64,000 nt of DNA from assembly GCF_013377535.1 (NCBI RefSeq), contig NZ_JABCJE010000001.1, positions 496,001 to 560,000 of the forward strand, written 5' to 3'. Position 1 is the first letter of the stretch; each line of letters begins with the position of its first letter. The translations under genes were made by a program, and so were the position numbers. Shown here piece after piece: positions 10,389 to 19,740 of the stretch. The notes below the pieces were generated by a model. The model searched no databases. It was not told the origin of the DNA and saw nothing but the letters and a program-made list of their open reading frames with translations. The DNA is from Donghicola mangrovi. Its GTDB lineage: Bacteria; Pseudomonadota; Alphaproteobacteria; Rhodobacterales; Rhodobacteraceae.

Positions 10389-10415
10389 CTGGCCCTCTGT
10401 TCGGGGCCAGATTTT
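10389..10415 (+). terminator. Intrinsic terminator after mutT
   Basis: CTGGCCC / GGGCCAG 7-bp stem with an 8-base loop followed by ATTTT, 27 bp after the mutT stop. Confidence 0.7.
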
Positions 10416-10555
10416 CCGGAAAAGTAGTCAAAAGTATAGTCAAGGTTTATCCTTATTTTTTCACCTAATAGGCGTAATCATGAAGATTTTATGATGCTTT
10501 TTGGTGCAGAGCCGCTTATATTGTTTCTAGGCAATGTCTGGCGGAGGATGATGAC

Positions 10556-10687
10556 ATGCTGCGCACTATCACTCTGGGAACGTCTGTTTCCATCCAAGGA
10601 CTCTATGTACGCGATCTGGCCGATGGCCGTATTCTCGTACGCGTGGACAACCGCGAAATCGCTGGCCGTCCCGCAACCTCGAACTAA
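10556..10687 (+). CDS. Small 43-residue protein, function unknown
   Basis: A 44-codon frame including stop, MLRTITLGTSVSIQGLYVRD at the N-terminus and ending RPATSN. It is preceded by a strong ribosome site (GGAGG, 8 bp before the ATG) and followed 26 bp later by a perfect terminator hairpin, so the locus has the layout of a real single-gene transcript. The sequence (VRDLADGRILVRVDNREIAG) suggests a short beta-strand-rich fold. I have a memory of similar short proteins in Rhodobacteraceae near infB, but I cannot name a function. It has no signal peptide or transmembrane segment. Confidence 0.75.
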   Translation: MLRTITLGTSVSIQGLYVRDLADGRILVRVDNREIAGRPATSN

Positions 10688-10713
10688 AAAGACTTACCAC
10701 CACTCACTACTGT

Positions 10714-10740
10714 AAAGAGACCCTTCGGGGTCTCTTTTCT
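10714..10740 (+). terminator. Intrinsic terminator after the 43-residue gene
   Basis: Perfect stem AAAGAGACCC-TTCG-GGGTCTCTTT with a stable UUCG-type tetraloop followed by TCTTTT. It ends the small gene transcript. Confidence 0.93.
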
Positions 10741-10762
10741 TTTGTCTGATCCGCATCGGCAC

Positions 10763-10789
10763 AAAAGAAAAGCGGCCCCGAAGGGCCGC
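10763..10789 (-). terminator. Intrinsic terminator of the rimP-nusA-ylxR-infB operon
   Basis: On the minus strand GCGGCCC-TTCG-GGGCCGC is followed by TTTTCTTTT, 27 bp downstream of the infB stop. It faces the terminator of the 43-residue gene, so two convergent transcripts end within 80 bp. Confidence 0.93.
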
Positions 10790-10815
10790 CCTGAATTCTG
10801 CAATCCGGATAAGGA

Positions 10816-13395
10816 TTAGAGGCTGCGCTCGACTTCTTCGCGCTCGAAGATTTCGATGACGTCGCCTGCGCGGATATCGTCGTAGTTTTCGAACGCCATA
10901 CCGCATTCCTGACCCGAGATAACCTCTTTGACTTCGTCCTTGAATCGCTTGAGGGTCTTGAGCGTACCTTCGTGGATAACCACGTTGTCACGCAGCAGAC
11001 GCACGCCAGCCGAACGACGGGCAACGCCCTCGGTGACCAGACAGCCTGCAACTTTGCCAACGCCGGTAACCTTGAAGACTTCGCGGATCTCGGCGTAACC
11101 GATGAACTTTTCGCGGATTTCTGCGGACAGCAGGCCTGAGGCCGCTGCTTTCACGTCGTCCACGAGGTCGTAGATCACGCTGTAGTAGCGGATTTCCACG
11201 CCCTTCTGGTTCGCAGTGTTACGAGCCGATGCGTTCGCACGAACGTTGAAGCCGATGACCGGTGCGCCGCTGGCTTCTGCCAGCGAAATATCGGTCTCGG
11301 TGATCGCGCCAACGCCCGAGTGCAGCACGCGTACGCGCACTTCGTCGTTGCCGATTTTTTCCATCGCCTGAACGATCGCTTCGGCCGAACCTTGCACGTC
11401 CGCTTTGACCAGGATCGGCAGTTCGGACACGTTCTGGTCCGCCTTGGCCTTGGCCATCAGCTGCTCCAGAGTGGTCGCGGCGCCTGCGGCAGCGCGCTTC
11501 TCTTTGGCGGCGTTAGCACGGTATTCCGCGATCTCGCGCGCCTGAGCTTCGGTTTCCACCACGTTAAGAACGTCGCCAGCCTCGGGAGTGCCGTTCAAAC
11601 CCAGCACCTCGACGGGAACCGACGGAGCAGCTTCGTCAACACGGTCGCCTTTGTCGTTGATCAGCGCGCGGACTTTACCCCACTGCTCACCTACAACGAA
11701 GATGTCGCCACGCTTCAGAGTACCCTTCTGGATCAGAACGGTCGCAACGGGGCCGCGGCCAACGTCCAACTGAGCTTCGATCACGGCACCTTCGGCGGCG
11801 CGGTCGGGGTTCGCTTTCAGTTCCAGAATTTCCGCCTGCAGCGCGATTGCCTCCAGCAGAGTGTCCAGACCTTTGCCAGTCTTGGCCGAAACTTCGACGT
11901 CCTGCACTTCGCCCGACATCGCTTCGACGACAACTTCGTGCTGCAGCAGCTCGGTGCGGACCTTCATCGGGTCTGCGTCGGGCTTGTCGCACTTGTTGAT
12001 CGCAACGATCATCGGAACGCCGGCTGCTTTGGCGTGGTTAATCGCTTCGATGGTCTGGGGCATGACCGAGTCATCCGCCGCAACCACCAGAACAACGATG
12101 TCCGTCACCTGAGCACCGCGCGAACGCATCGAGGTAAACGCAGCGTGGCCAGGAGTGTCGAGGAACGACAGAACCGCGCCGCTGTCGGTAGTCACCTGAT
12201 ACGCACCGATGTGCTGGGTGATGCCGCCAGCTTCGCCAGAGGTGACGTTGGTCTTGCGGATCGCGTCCAGCAGCGAGGTCTTACCATGGTCAACGTGGCC
12301 CATGATGGTGATGACCGGCGGACGGGACTGAAGATCGTCTTCCTTGTCCTCGACCGAGGTGATCACGTCTTCAACGTCTGCATCCGAAACGCGGACCACT
12401 TTGTGGCCGAATTCTTCGATGATCAGTTCCGCGGTGTCTGCGTCGATGGTCTGGTTCTGAGTAACCATCATGCCCATTTTCATGAGCTCTTTGACCACGT
12501 CAGCAACGCGCTCGGCCATACGGTTCGCCAGTTCCGACACCACGATGGTTTCGGGCAGCTGAACGTCACGGACGATCTTTTCGCGTTCCTGGTTGCCCAT
12601 CGCCTTCTGGCGCAGACGTTCCTGCTTACGCTTCATCGAGGCCAGCGACTTCTGACGGCCACCTTCACCACCCGTCAGGGCCTGGTTCAGGGTCAGCTTG
12701 CCAGAGCGACGTGCGTCATTGCGGGCACCTTTGCCACGGGCACGACCATCGTCCTCGCCGCTGCGAGTAACTTCTTTCTTGCGCGAAGCGATCGGCGCGG
12801 CCTTCGGACCACCGCGGCGGTCGTCCTCGGCGGGTGCCGGAGCGGCAGCAGCAGCGGCCGCAGGTGCCGAAGCAGCAGCGGATTCAGCGCGCTTGGCAGC
12901 GGCGGCAGCTTTCTTGGCTTCGGCAGCAGCAGAAGCAGCAGCTTTCTTGGCTTCTTCCTCAGCCTTGCGTGCAGCCTCTTCTTCTTCGGCCTTGCGCTTG
13001 GCGGCTTCTTCGCGCTCACGCTCTTCGCGTTCTTTGGCTTCGATCTCGGCGCGGCGACGCTCACGCTCTTCGGCGCGGCGCTGCTCTTCTTCTTCGCGGG
13101 CCTTCTGTTCGTCGGCTTCGCGAGCCTTGGCGGCCTGCAGAGCCTTCAGACGACGCTCCATCTCCGCATCGGTAATACCGGCGGGACGTTTGGAAGGATC
13201 ACCGAGTTTGGGGTTTGCACCAGCAGCTTTGCCAGCGCCCGGCTTGGGCGTGACAACGCGCTTGCGCTTGGTTTCCACAACCACGTTCTTGGTGCGACCG
13301 TGGCTGAAACTCTGCTTCACATTGCCGGAACGACCACCCGCTCCGCCACCGCGAACTCCCAGAGGTTTCTTGCCGTCGTTGTTATTGTCGCTCAT
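10816..13395 (-). CDS. infB: Translation initiation factor IF-2
   Basis: 859 residues. IF-2 is the GTPase that delivers fMet-tRNA to the 30S subunit. The G domain begins near residue 365 with [12 protein letters not shown], followed by DTPGH and NKCDKP. Domains II-IV follow, ending in the initiator-tRNA-binding domain ([20 protein letters not shown]). The N-terminal 230 residues are a long Lys/Glu/Ala-rich, probably coiled-coil or disordered region, as is common in alphaproteobacterial IF-2. It starts 3 bp after the ylxR-type gene stop; last gene of the operon. Confidence 0.98.
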   Translation of the reverse strand: MSDNNNDGKKPLGVRGGGAGGRSGNVKQSFSHGRTKNVVVETKRKRVVTPKPGAGKAAGANPKLGDPSKRPAGITDAEMERRLKALQAAKAREADEQKAREEEEQRRAEERERRRAEIEAKEREEREREEAAKRKAEEEEAARKAEEEAKKAAASAAAEAKKAAAAAKRAESAAASAPAAAAAAAPAPAEDDRRGGPKAAPIASRKKEVTRSGEDDGRARGKGARNDARRSGKLTLNQALTGGEGGRQKSLASMKRKQERLRQKAMGNQEREKIVRDVQLPETIVVSELANRMAERVADVVKELMKMGMMVTQNQTIDADTAELIIEEFGHKVVRVSDADVEDVITSVEDKEDDLQSRPPVITIMGHVDHGKTSLLDAIRKTNVTSGEAGGITQHIGAYQVTTDSGAVLSFLDTPGHAAFTSMRSRGAQVTDIVVLVVAADDSVMPQTIEAINHAKAAGVPMIVAINKCDKPDADPMKVRTELLQHEVVVEAMSGEVQDVEVSAKTGKGLDTLLEAIALQAEILELKANPDRAAEGAVIEAQLDVGRGPVATVLIQKGTLKRGDIFVVGEQWGKVRALINDKGDRVDEAAPSVPVEVLGLNGTPEAGDVLNVVETEAQAREIAEYRANAAKEKRAAAGAATTLEQLMAKAKADQNVSELPILVKADVQGSAEAIVQAMEKIGNDEVRVRVLHSGVGAITETDISLAEASGAPVIGFNVRANASARNTANQKGVEIRYYSVIYDLVDDVKAAASGLLSAEIREKFIGYAEIREVFKVTGVGKVAGCLVTEGVARRSAGVRLLRDNVVIHEGTLKTLKRFKDEVKEVISGQECGMAFENYDDIRAGDVIEIFEREEVERSL

Positions 13396-13398
13396 CTA

Positions 13399-14019
13399 TT
13401 ACCCTTCCCGGCGGCCCATTCCGCCGTCTTGCGCGCGCAGGCCTTTCAATCGTGTGGCTTCCTCTACAACACGGTTGCTGAGTCCGCCATACCCAAGCGC
13501 ACTATGAATCACGGTTTCCCGACCAAAGGCTGCACCCAGTTCGTCTGCGGTCAGCCACCCAATGTATTTGCCCCGGTGCGGGGTCGAGAGCTTGGATTTC
13601 CCTCGAGTTGAACCGTCGCAGGCCTGGATCAGGACATACGCATCCTCTTTATCGAGGACGTCCTTCACCTTTTCATAGCCAGCGACTGCCAGTCCGCTTT
13701 TGCGGGCCAGCGAAAGCAGGTCGATCACCCGTCGCGTGATCTGCTGTTCCACCATGTCTGCCATTCCTTCAGGAACAGTGACTTTGGTTTTCGCAGCGCG
13801 GCTGAACAGGCCCTTGGAGATGGCCTTGTCCAACGCCTCGCGGGTCGAACTGACCCAGATCCCGCGGCCGGGCAATTTACCCAACACATCCGGTACGATC
13901 TGGTTGTCCGGTCCGACCACGAAACGGATCATCGTTTCGACAGTCCCAACCTCGCCTGTGGCGATGCACTTGCGTTCGGGACCGTTCTCTCGGTCGTAGT
14001 CTGCACCACCACGGGTCAT
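13399..14019 (-). CDS. YlxR-like RNA-binding domain fused to L7Ae-like domain
   Basis: 206 residues. The N-terminal part (about 10-85) is the YlxR/DUF448 fold with RKCIATGE and GRGIWVSS signatures. The rest (about 95-195) is an L7Ae/L30e-like domain (RRVIDLLSLARKSGLAVAGY, then YVLIQACDGS). In Firmicutes the two activities are separate genes, ylxR and ylxQ, at the same place between nusA and infB; here they are joined, as is usual in alphaproteobacteria. Probably an RNA-binding factor in transcription or ribosome function; the exact role is not established. Spacing is 26 bp from nusA and 3 bp to infB. Confidence 0.9.
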   Translation of the reverse strand: MTRGGADYDRENGPERKCIATGEVGTVETMIRFVVGPDNQIVPDVLGKLPGRGIWVSSTREALDKAISKGLFSRAAKTKVTVPEGMADMVEQQITRRVIDLLSLARKSGLAVAGYEKVKDVLDKEDAYVLIQACDGSTRGKSKLSTPHRGKYIGWLTADELGAAFGRETVIHSALGYGGLSNRVVEEATRLKGLRAQDGGMGRREG

Positions 14020-14045
14020 TCAGGGTCACTCCAAGCGGCAGAGGA

Positions 14046-15662
14046 TTACTCCTCTGCTTCGCCCTCTTCGGTTTCGTCTTCTTCTGCGGCTTCGCCAACC
14101 AGCTCTTCGGGATCAACCCAACCCAGCATGACCCGAGCGGTCATGACCAGATCCTGAGCTTCGGCCAGCGAAAGGTCGAATTTTTCAAGGATGCCGTCAT
14201 CCTTCACGCGCTGACCGTCCTGGGTGGTCCAGCCACCGGCCAGTTCCCAGTCTGCACAGGTCGCAAAGTCCTCGAGGGTCAGAACGCCCTCTTTCGCCAG
14301 CGCTTCCACCATTTGGGGGCTCAGGCCGTCGAATTCAATAAGGTCCTCGCCAACACCCATTTCGCGGGCTGCGTCCAGCGCCTTGGCGTTCTGCGCATCC
14401 AGATAGTCGCGGGCACGGGCCTGCAGCTCTTCGGCGGTGCTTTCATCCACGCCGTCGATGACCAGCAGTTCGTCAACCTCGACATAGGCAACTTCTTCGA
14501 GGTTCGCGAAGCCTTCGGAGACCAGCAGCTGAGCGAAGAATTCGTCCAGATCCAGAGTGTCCATGAACAGGCGGGTGCGCTCTTCGAACTCTTTCTGGCG
14601 GCGGGCCGAGTCGTCGCTCTCGGTGATGATGTCGATGTCCAGAGCGGTCAGCTGCGACGCCAGACGCACGTTCTGACCGCGGCGGCCGATGGCCAGCGAC
14701 AGCTGCTCGTCGGGAACAACAACTTCGATGCGCTCTGCATCTTCGTCCAGAACCACTTTGGACACTTCGGCGGGCTGAAGCGCGTTCACCAGGAAGGTGG
14801 GCGTATCTTCGTTCCACGGAATGATGTCGATCTTCTCGCCCTGCAGTTCGTTCACAACGGCCTGCACGCGGCTACCGCGCATACCAACGCAGGCACCGAC
14901 GGGGTCGATCGAGCTATCGTTGCTGACAACCGCGATTTTCGCGCGCGAACCGGGATCACGGGCAACCGCTTTGATCTCGATGATGCCGTCATAGATTTCG
15001 GGCACTTCCATCTTGAAGAGCTCGGCCATGAACTCGGGCGCGGTGCGCGACAAGAAGATCTGCGGACCACGGGCTTCGCGGCGCACGTCCTTGATGAAGC
15101 AGCGCACGCGATCGTTCGGGCGATAGCTCTCGCGGCCGATCTTTTCGTTGCGGCGCAGAACTGCTTCGCCACGGCCGATATCGACGATGACGTTGCCGTA
15201 TTCTTCGCGCTTGACGGTACCGTTGATGATGGTGCCCTTGCGGTCGATGAATTCGTTGTATTGACGATCACGCTCTGCTTCGCGGACCTTCTGCAGGATA
15301 ACCTGCTTGGCCGACTGCGCTGCGATACGGCCCAGTTCTACGGGCGGAATCTCGTCAACGATCTCGTCGCCGACCTGAGGGTTCGCCATGTATTGCTTGG
15401 CCTGCGCGACGGTCAGCTCTGCCTGATAGTTCTCGAGCTCTTCGTCTTCGACTACGGTGCGGATACGGGTAAAGGTGGCACGACCGGTCTTGCGGTCGAT
15501 CTTCACGCGGATGTCCATCTCGCTGCCGTAGCGCGACTTGGCTGCGCGAGCCAGCGACTCTTCCATCGCCTCGACGACCAGACCGGGGTCGATCATCTTT
15601 TCGCGGGCCACGGCCTCGGCAGTTTGCAGCAGTTCCAGCTGGTTTGCGGACGTGATTGCCAT
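14046..15662 (-). CDS. nusA: Transcription termination/antitermination factor NusA
   Basis: 538 residues. NusA binds RNA polymerase and nascent RNA, modulating pausing, termination and antitermination. Order seen: N-terminal RNAP-binding domain (to about 130), S1 domain (about 135-200), KH1/KH2 (CVGMRGSRVQAVVNELQGEK, then SLAIGRRGQNVRLASQLT), then two C-terminal acidic helical repeats (about 365-515) as in proteobacterial NusA, and an acidic tail. It starts 1 bp after the rimP stop, so the two are translationally coupled. Confidence 0.98.
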   Translation of the reverse strand: MAITSANQLELLQTAEAVAREKMIDPGLVVEAMEESLARAAKSRYGSEMDIRVKIDRKTGRATFTRIRTVVEDEELENYQAELTVAQAKQYMANPQVGDEIVDEIPPVELGRIAAQSAKQVILQKVREAERDRQYNEFIDRKGTIINGTVKREEYGNVIVDIGRGEAVLRRNEKIGRESYRPNDRVRCFIKDVRREARGPQIFLSRTAPEFMAELFKMEVPEIYDGIIEIKAVARDPGSRAKIAVVSNDSSIDPVGACVGMRGSRVQAVVNELQGEKIDIIPWNEDTPTFLVNALQPAEVSKVVLDEDAERIEVVVPDEQLSLAIGRRGQNVRLASQLTALDIDIITESDDSARRQKEFEERTRLFMDTLDLDEFFAQLLVSEGFANLEEVAYVEVDELLVIDGVDESTAEELQARARDYLDAQNAKALDAAREMGVGEDLIEFDGLSPQMVEALAKEGVLTLEDFATCADWELAGGWTTQDGQRVKDDGILEKFDLSLAEAQDLVMTARVMLGWVDPEELVGEAAEEDETEEGEAEE

Positions 15663-15663
15663 C

Positions 15664-16248
15664 TCAGTTCTCCTCGGAGCCGGACTCGGCTGTCTCTTCT
15701 TCGATCAGGTCAAATTCGTTTTCGTCGACGACACCGGCGGCCTTGCGGGCGCGCAGCATGTCGCGGATCAGGTCGTCAGTCAGCACCAGCTTTGCATCGC
15801 TGAGCCATTCGAACTTCAGGCCGATGGTGCCCTCGGTAATGGTAATCAGAACCTCGCCATCCTCGACACCCGCCAAGGTGCCCTTGAAGCGGCGGCGGCC
15901 ATCGATCAGCTCGCTGGTTTCGACCTTGGCCTCGTAGCCTTCGAAGTTCTCGAAGTCTTTCAGGCGGGTCAGCGGGCGGTCGATACCGGGGCTCGACACT
16001 TCCAGAGTGTAGGCGTCGGTGATCGGGTCTTCGACGTCCATCACAGCGGACACAGCGGTCGAGATATCGGCGCAATCGTCGACTTCGATGCCGCCCTCGG
16101 GCTTGTCAGCCATAATTTGCAGATGCGGTGTGTTACCGCCTTGCAGACGGATGCGCACCAGTTCGAACCCCAAATCCTCGATTACGGGTCCGACGATTTC
16201 CGCCAGACGCCGGTCAATGGCGGTCTTTGCAATCAGATCGTTGGTCAT
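15664..16248 (-). CDS. rimP: Ribosome maturation factor RimP
   Basis: 194 residues. RimP assists 30S subunit maturation. Visible features: the N-terminal [12 protein letters not shown] and [14 protein letters not shown] segments, the [10 protein letters not shown] motif, and a C-terminal SH3-like domain. The frame is open further upstream to 16368, but the ATG at 16248 has GGAGG 8 bp before it and begins MTNDLIAK. The extension would also cross the terminator hairpin in the leader. First gene of the rimP-nusA-ylxR-infB operon. Confidence 0.96.
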   Translation of the reverse strand: MTNDLIAKTAIDRRLAEIVGPVIEDLGFELVRIRLQGGNTPHLQIMADKPEGGIEVDDCADISTAVSAVMDVEDPITDAYTLEVSSPGIDRPLTRLKDFENFEGYEAKVETSELIDGRRRFKGTLAGVEDGEVLITITEGTIGLKFEWLSDAKLVLTDDLIRDMLRARKAAGVVDENEFDLIEEETAESGSEEN

Positions 16249-16268
16249 ATCAGAGTGCCTCCGGGCAC

Positions 16269-16292
16269 AAAAAAACGGGCGTGCGGCCCGTT
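16269..16292 (-). terminator. Terminator-like hairpin in the rimP leader (possible attenuator)
   Basis: On the minus strand a perfect AACGGGC / GCCCGTT stem with 5-base loop is followed by seven T residues. It lies between a good promoter (16340-16368) and the rimP ribosome site, so transcripts starting there must read through it. A smaller hairpin (CGTTG-GAGA-CAACG) lies just upstream. This is the arrangement expected of an attenuator, although it could also terminate read-through from the upstream epimerase gene. Confidence 0.75.
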
Positions 16293-16339
16293 GATGTTTC
16301 CCGGTGGAACGTTGTCTCCAACGCGCCGCTGTTAAGCGC

Positions 16340-16368
16340 CATATACGCCCCCTCACCAATAAAAGCAA
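16340..16368 (-). promoter_or_regulatory. Predicted promoter of the rimP operon
   Basis: Minus-strand TTGCTT (-35), 17-base spacer, TATATG (-10). Transcription would start near 16333, giving a leader of about 85 bases. It overlaps a GCCCCCT/AGGGGGC inverted repeat (16347-16374). Inference from sequence. Confidence 0.5.
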
Positions 16369-16383
16369 GGGGGCGGCTGATTC

Positions 16384-17394
16384 TTACGTGTAGAACTCGC
16401 GATACCACTCGACGAAACGCTTAACCCCTTCTTTCACCGGAGTGCTGGGGGCATAGCTCGTCAGGCTGCTAAGCAGGGTGGTATCGGCCCAAGTGGCAGG
16501 CACGTCACCCGCCTGCATCGGCATGAAATTCTTTTTCGCTTCAACGCCCAAGGCATCCTCGAGCGCGGTGATAAAGTCCATCAGCTGCACCGGCGAGGCA
16601 TTCCCGATATTGACCACGCGCCAAGGGGCAACGGGGCTCAGGCTGTCATGCTCGGCGATGTCGGCTTCGGAGGCGGGACGCTGCGGAACCGCGTCGATCA
16701 GCAAGCGAATCCCCTGCACCAGATCGTCGATATACGAGAAGTCCCGCATCATTTTGCCGTGGTTATAAATGTCGATCGGATCGCCGTTCAGCATCGCTTT
16801 GGTGAACTTGAACAGCGCCATGTCGGGGCGGCCCCACGGACCGTAGACGGTAAAGAACCGAAACATGGTGATCGGCATGTCGTAGAGGTGGGCATAGGAA
16901 TGGGCCATCACCTCGTTCGCCTTCTTGGTCGCGGCATAGAAGGACATCTGGTGGTCGGCCTTCACGGTCTCTACGTACGGCATCTTGGAATTTGCGCCGT
17001 AGGCCGAACTGGTGGACGCCATCAGAAGGTGCTGACAGGGGGTCGCGCGGACAGCCTCGAGCAAGTTGAAGACACCAATCAGGTTGGCCTCAACATAGCT
17101 CTGGGGGTTATCGATCGAATAGCGCACACCGGCCTGACCGGCGAGGTGGACAATCACGTCCGGCTTCTCGTCCCCGATTAGGGTGCGCAGCGCGTTCGGC
17201 GTTTCCAGCTTTTCGCGGACGGGGGTGAAGGTGGGCGACTGCTTGAGGATCTGCTCGCGGCCCTCTTTCAGTGCGACGTCGTAGTAGTCGTTATGGCTGT
17301 CAAAGCCGATAACCTCGAAACCCTCTTGCAAGAGCCTCTGGCTGAGGTGAAACCCGATAAACCCTGCGGAACCTGTGACCAGCGCCTTTTTCAT
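16384..17394 (-). CDS. NAD-dependent sugar-nucleotide epimerase (UDP-glucuronate 4-epimerase-like)
   Basis: 336 residues, extended SDR. The NAD-binding motif GSAGFIG is at residues 8-14, the catalytic YxxxK appears as YAATK, and FFTVYGPWGRPDMA is the typical substrate loop. The DSHNDYYDVALKEGR segment is characteristic of UDP-glucuronate 4-epimerases (capsule protein I type), so conversion of UDP-GlcA to UDP-GalA for surface polysaccharide is the best guess. The start at 17394 has GGAGG 7 bp upstream; the frame extends to 17454, which would collide with the pip stop. Confidence 0.88.
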   Translation of the reverse strand: MKKALVTGSAGFIGFHLSQRLLQEGFEVIGFDSHNDYYDVALKEGREQILKQSPTFTPVREKLETPNALRTLIGDEKPDVIVHLAGQAGVRYSIDNPQSYVEANLIGVFNLLEAVRATPCQHLLMASTSSAYGANSKMPYVETVKADHQMSFYAATKKANEVMAHSYAHLYDMPITMFRFFTVYGPWGRPDMALFKFTKAMLNGDPIDIYNHGKMMRDFSYIDDLVQGIRLLIDAVPQRPASEADIAEHDSLSPVAPWRVVNIGNASPVQLMDFITALEDALGVEAKKNFMPMQAGDVPATWADTTLLSSLTSYAPSTPVKEGVKRFVEWYREFYT

Positions 17395-17450
17395 GCGGCC
17401 CTCCTGAACAAACTGTTTCCCTGCCTGCGCCATTGGGACCGCTGTGTCAA

Positions 17451-18440
17451 TCAACTCAGGGCGTCGCGCAGCCTCATGCTATGCAACATGTCCATAACCC
17501 GTACAAGTTCAGAGGAAATTCCCGGTTCTGACAGGGCGTGACCCGCCGTAGGGATCATCCGCAGATCGCAGTAGCCGTCGGGCCAAGCCTCTTGCAGCTT
17601 CCACGCGGCGGCGGGCGGACAGATCATGTCAAAGCGCCCTTGAACGATGGTCCCGCGAATGCCCTTGAGCTTGGGCATGTCCCGCAGGATCTGGCCGTCG
17701 ACCTCAAGAAAGCCGCCGTTGATGAAGTAGTGGTTCTCGAGCCGCGCAAAGACGCGGGCGTATTCCGGCGGCGTGTCGTAATAGCTGGGACCGTTCGAAC
17801 TGACCGAGGCCAGTGCGTTTTCCCACGAGGTCCACTCGCGCGCGAACCGGATCAGTTCGGGGGTGTCGGTGCCGAACAGGCGTTTGTGGTAGGCTTGGAT
17901 CAGGTCGCCGCGCTCGTCCTCAGGGACGATATCGACGAACCGCTTCCAGACATCGGGCCAGAACCGCCCTGCCCCGCCGCCGTAAAACCAATCCAGCTCG
18001 GTCTGGGTCATCAGGAAGACGCCCCGCAGCACCAGATGCATCGCCCGTTCGGGATGGGCCTGCGCGTAGATCAGCGAAAGAGTCGCACCCCAGCTGCCCC
18101 CGAAAACGATCCATTTGTCGATTCCCAAGGTCTCGCGGATCAGCTCAATATCGGCCACCAGATGCCACGTGGTGTTCGCCTCGACCGAGGCCGCAGGACG
18201 TGACCGACCACACCCGCGCTGGTCAAACAGCACCACACGGTAAACCTCGGGATTGAAATAGCGACGCATGGACGGGCTGCACCCGCCACCCGGCCCACCG
18301 TGTAAAACAAGGACCGGAATGCCATTGGGGTTGCCGCACTGCTCGACATAGACCGTGTGGCCATCGCCCACATCCAGCATCCGCTGGTCAAAGGGAGCAA
18401 GGCTTGGATATAGGAACTGAGCTGCGCGCATTTGGGCCAA
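17451..18440 (-). CDS. pip: Proline iminopeptidase (alpha/beta hydrolase, S33)
   Basis: 329 residues, family length. It removes N-terminal proline from peptides in the cytoplasm. Oxyanion region LHGGPGGGCSP, DQRGCGRS, nucleophile elbow GGSWGATL (Ser), and C-terminal His in TAGHALSEPG are all present and spaced as in S33 peptidases. An alternative start is MRAAQFLYPS three codons in. It shares a short divergent region with ubiG and is followed 56 bp later by the epimerase start. Confidence 0.94.
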   Translation of the reverse strand: MAQMRAAQFLYPSLAPFDQRMLDVGDGHTVYVEQCGNPNGIPVLVLHGGPGGGCSPSMRRYFNPEVYRVVLFDQRGCGRSRPAASVEANTTWHLVADIELIRETLGIDKWIVFGGSWGATLSLIYAQAHPERAMHLVLRGVFLMTQTELDWFYGGGAGRFWPDVWKRFVDIVPEDERGDLIQAYHKRLFGTDTPELIRFAREWTSWENALASVSSNGPSYYDTPPEYARVFARLENHYFINGGFLEVDGQILRDMPKLKGIRGTIVQGRFDMICPPAAAWKLQEAWPDGYCDLRMIPTAGHALSEPGISSELVRVMDMLHSMRLRDALS

Positions 18441-18502
18441 GAATTTTCTGTCTATAGGTCTATATGAGGCGTAGAGGCCCAGAAGACCACAGGGAGATCA
18501 GA

Positions 18503-19249
18503 ATGCAAGCGCAGCAAACCACCGTTGATGCAAACGAAGTCGCTAAATTCGAGGCGATGGCAGCAGAATGGTGGGACCCGAATGGCAAGTTCAAACCTCT
18601 GCACATGCTGAACCCCTGCCGGTTGGAATACATCACCAGCCAGATCGCGGGCGAGTTCGGGCTGGACCGGTCGGTTGCCAAACCGTTCGAAGGGCTGCGT
18701 CTGCTGGATATCGGTTGCGGGGGCGGCTTGCTGTCGGAACCCATGGCGCGTCTGGGGGCAACCGTGGTGGGCGCTGATGCGGCAGAACGGAACCTGCCCG
18801 TAGCCCGCATTCACGCCGAGCAGTCGGGGCTGGAAATCGACTATCGCCACACCACCGCCGAAGCGATGGCCGCCGCGGGCGAGCAATTCGATGTGGTTCT
18901 GAACATGGAAGTTGTCGAGCATGTGGCCGACCCTCAGGCCTATCTGGATGCCTGCCAGCAACTGCTGAAACCGGGTGGGCTGATGATCTGCTCGACGATA
19001 AACCGGAACGCCAAAAGCTTTGCCATGGCGATTGTCGGCGCGGAATATGTGATGCGCTGGCTGCCCAAGGGCACCCACGAGTGGAACAAGTTCATCACGC
19101 CGGACGAACTCTGCGCGCTGATTTCCAAGGCAGGCCTGACCCCCGTGGACCGCACCGGATTTGTGTTCAACCCGATTACCTGGGGATGGAGCCTGTCCTC
19201 GCGCGATCTGAGTGTGAACTACGTGACCGCCAGCACCAAACCCTCGTGA
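18503..19249 (+). CDS. ubiG: Ubiquinone biosynthesis O-methyltransferase UbiG
   Basis: 248 residues. UbiG performs the O-methylation steps of ubiquinone synthesis with S-adenosylmethionine. The N-terminal [18 protein letters not shown] is the family hallmark, SAM motif I is [14 protein letters not shown], and [15 protein letters not shown] occurs near the C-terminus. The ATG at 18503 has AGGGAGA 6 bp upstream; an upstream in-frame ATG at 18464 is less likely. It is divergent from pip. Confidence 0.97.
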   Translation: MQAQQTTVDANEVAKFEAMAAEWWDPNGKFKPLHMLNPCRLEYITSQIAGEFGLDRSVAKPFEGLRLLDIGCGGGLLSEPMARLGATVVGADAAERNLPVARIHAEQSGLEIDYRHTTAEAMAAAGEQFDVVLNMEVVEHVADPQAYLDACQQLLKPGGLMICSTINRNAKSFAMAIVGAEYVMRWLPKGTHEWNKFITPDELCALISKAGLTPVDRTGFVFNPITWGWSLSSRDLSVNYVTASTKPS

Positions 19250-19293
19250 TCGTGGCGCGGGCTGGATTTTGAGTACTTAGAGCAAAAAGAAAC

Positions 19294-19740
19294 CTACTGG
19301 TTTTCTTCGAGACGAAGCCGGAGTTCGCGCAAGGTCGGTAGGGCCGCGCGGACTTTTTCGTCGCCGAGGGCGCTGACGACTTCTTGGATCATCGGGGTGA
19401 TCGCTTCGAGCGCGAGGTCGCGGGCGCGTTTGCCGGCGGGGCTGATGGCGACCATCTTGCGGCGGGCGTCGTCCCAGTCGGGGCGGATGTGCACATAGCC
19501 GGCCCATTCCAGACGGTTCAGCGTGTTGGTCATTGCGCCGCGGGTCACGTGAAAGGATTTCGCCAGTTGCGCGGGGGTGCGTTCTTCGCCCGAAAAAGCG
19601 AGGTGGTTCAGGACCGAGAAGTGCGAAATCTCCATCCCTTTGGGCAGCACTTTGGACAGGCGGTTGCGGGCCAGCTGGTCTACGGTCAGGATTTCGCTGA
19701 ACAGGGTCACTGCCAGCGCGCTGTTTTTATCGATCGCCAT
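19294..19740 (-). CDS. MarR-family transcriptional regulator
   Basis: 148 residues with the winged helix-turn-helix of MarR proteins: HFSVLNHLAF, then TPAQLAKSFHVTRGAMTNTL (recognition region), then the wing and VAISPAGKRA. The effector and targets are unknown. The start overlaps the end of the nitrilase-family gene by 14 bp, so it is probably co-transcribed behind grxC and the hydrolase. Confidence 0.92.
   Translation of the reverse strand: MAIDKNSALAVTLFSEILTVDQLARNRLSKVLPKGMEISHFSVLNHLAFSGEERTPAQLAKSFHVTRGAMTNTLNRLEWAGYVHIRPDWDDARRKMVAISPAGKRARDLALEAITPMIQEVVSALGDEKVRAALPTLRELRLRLEENQ

Noticed and set aside
11320-13611. 763-codon plus-strand open frame over infB
   Set aside because: A shadow of the minus-strand infB and its neighbour: it follows their GC codon bias, has low-complexity composition, and infB itself is beyond doubt. 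Similar long antisense frames over secA (6045-7733), argJ (7894-9924), the fusion gene (48227-49774) and ccoI (50896-52524) are rejected for the same reason.
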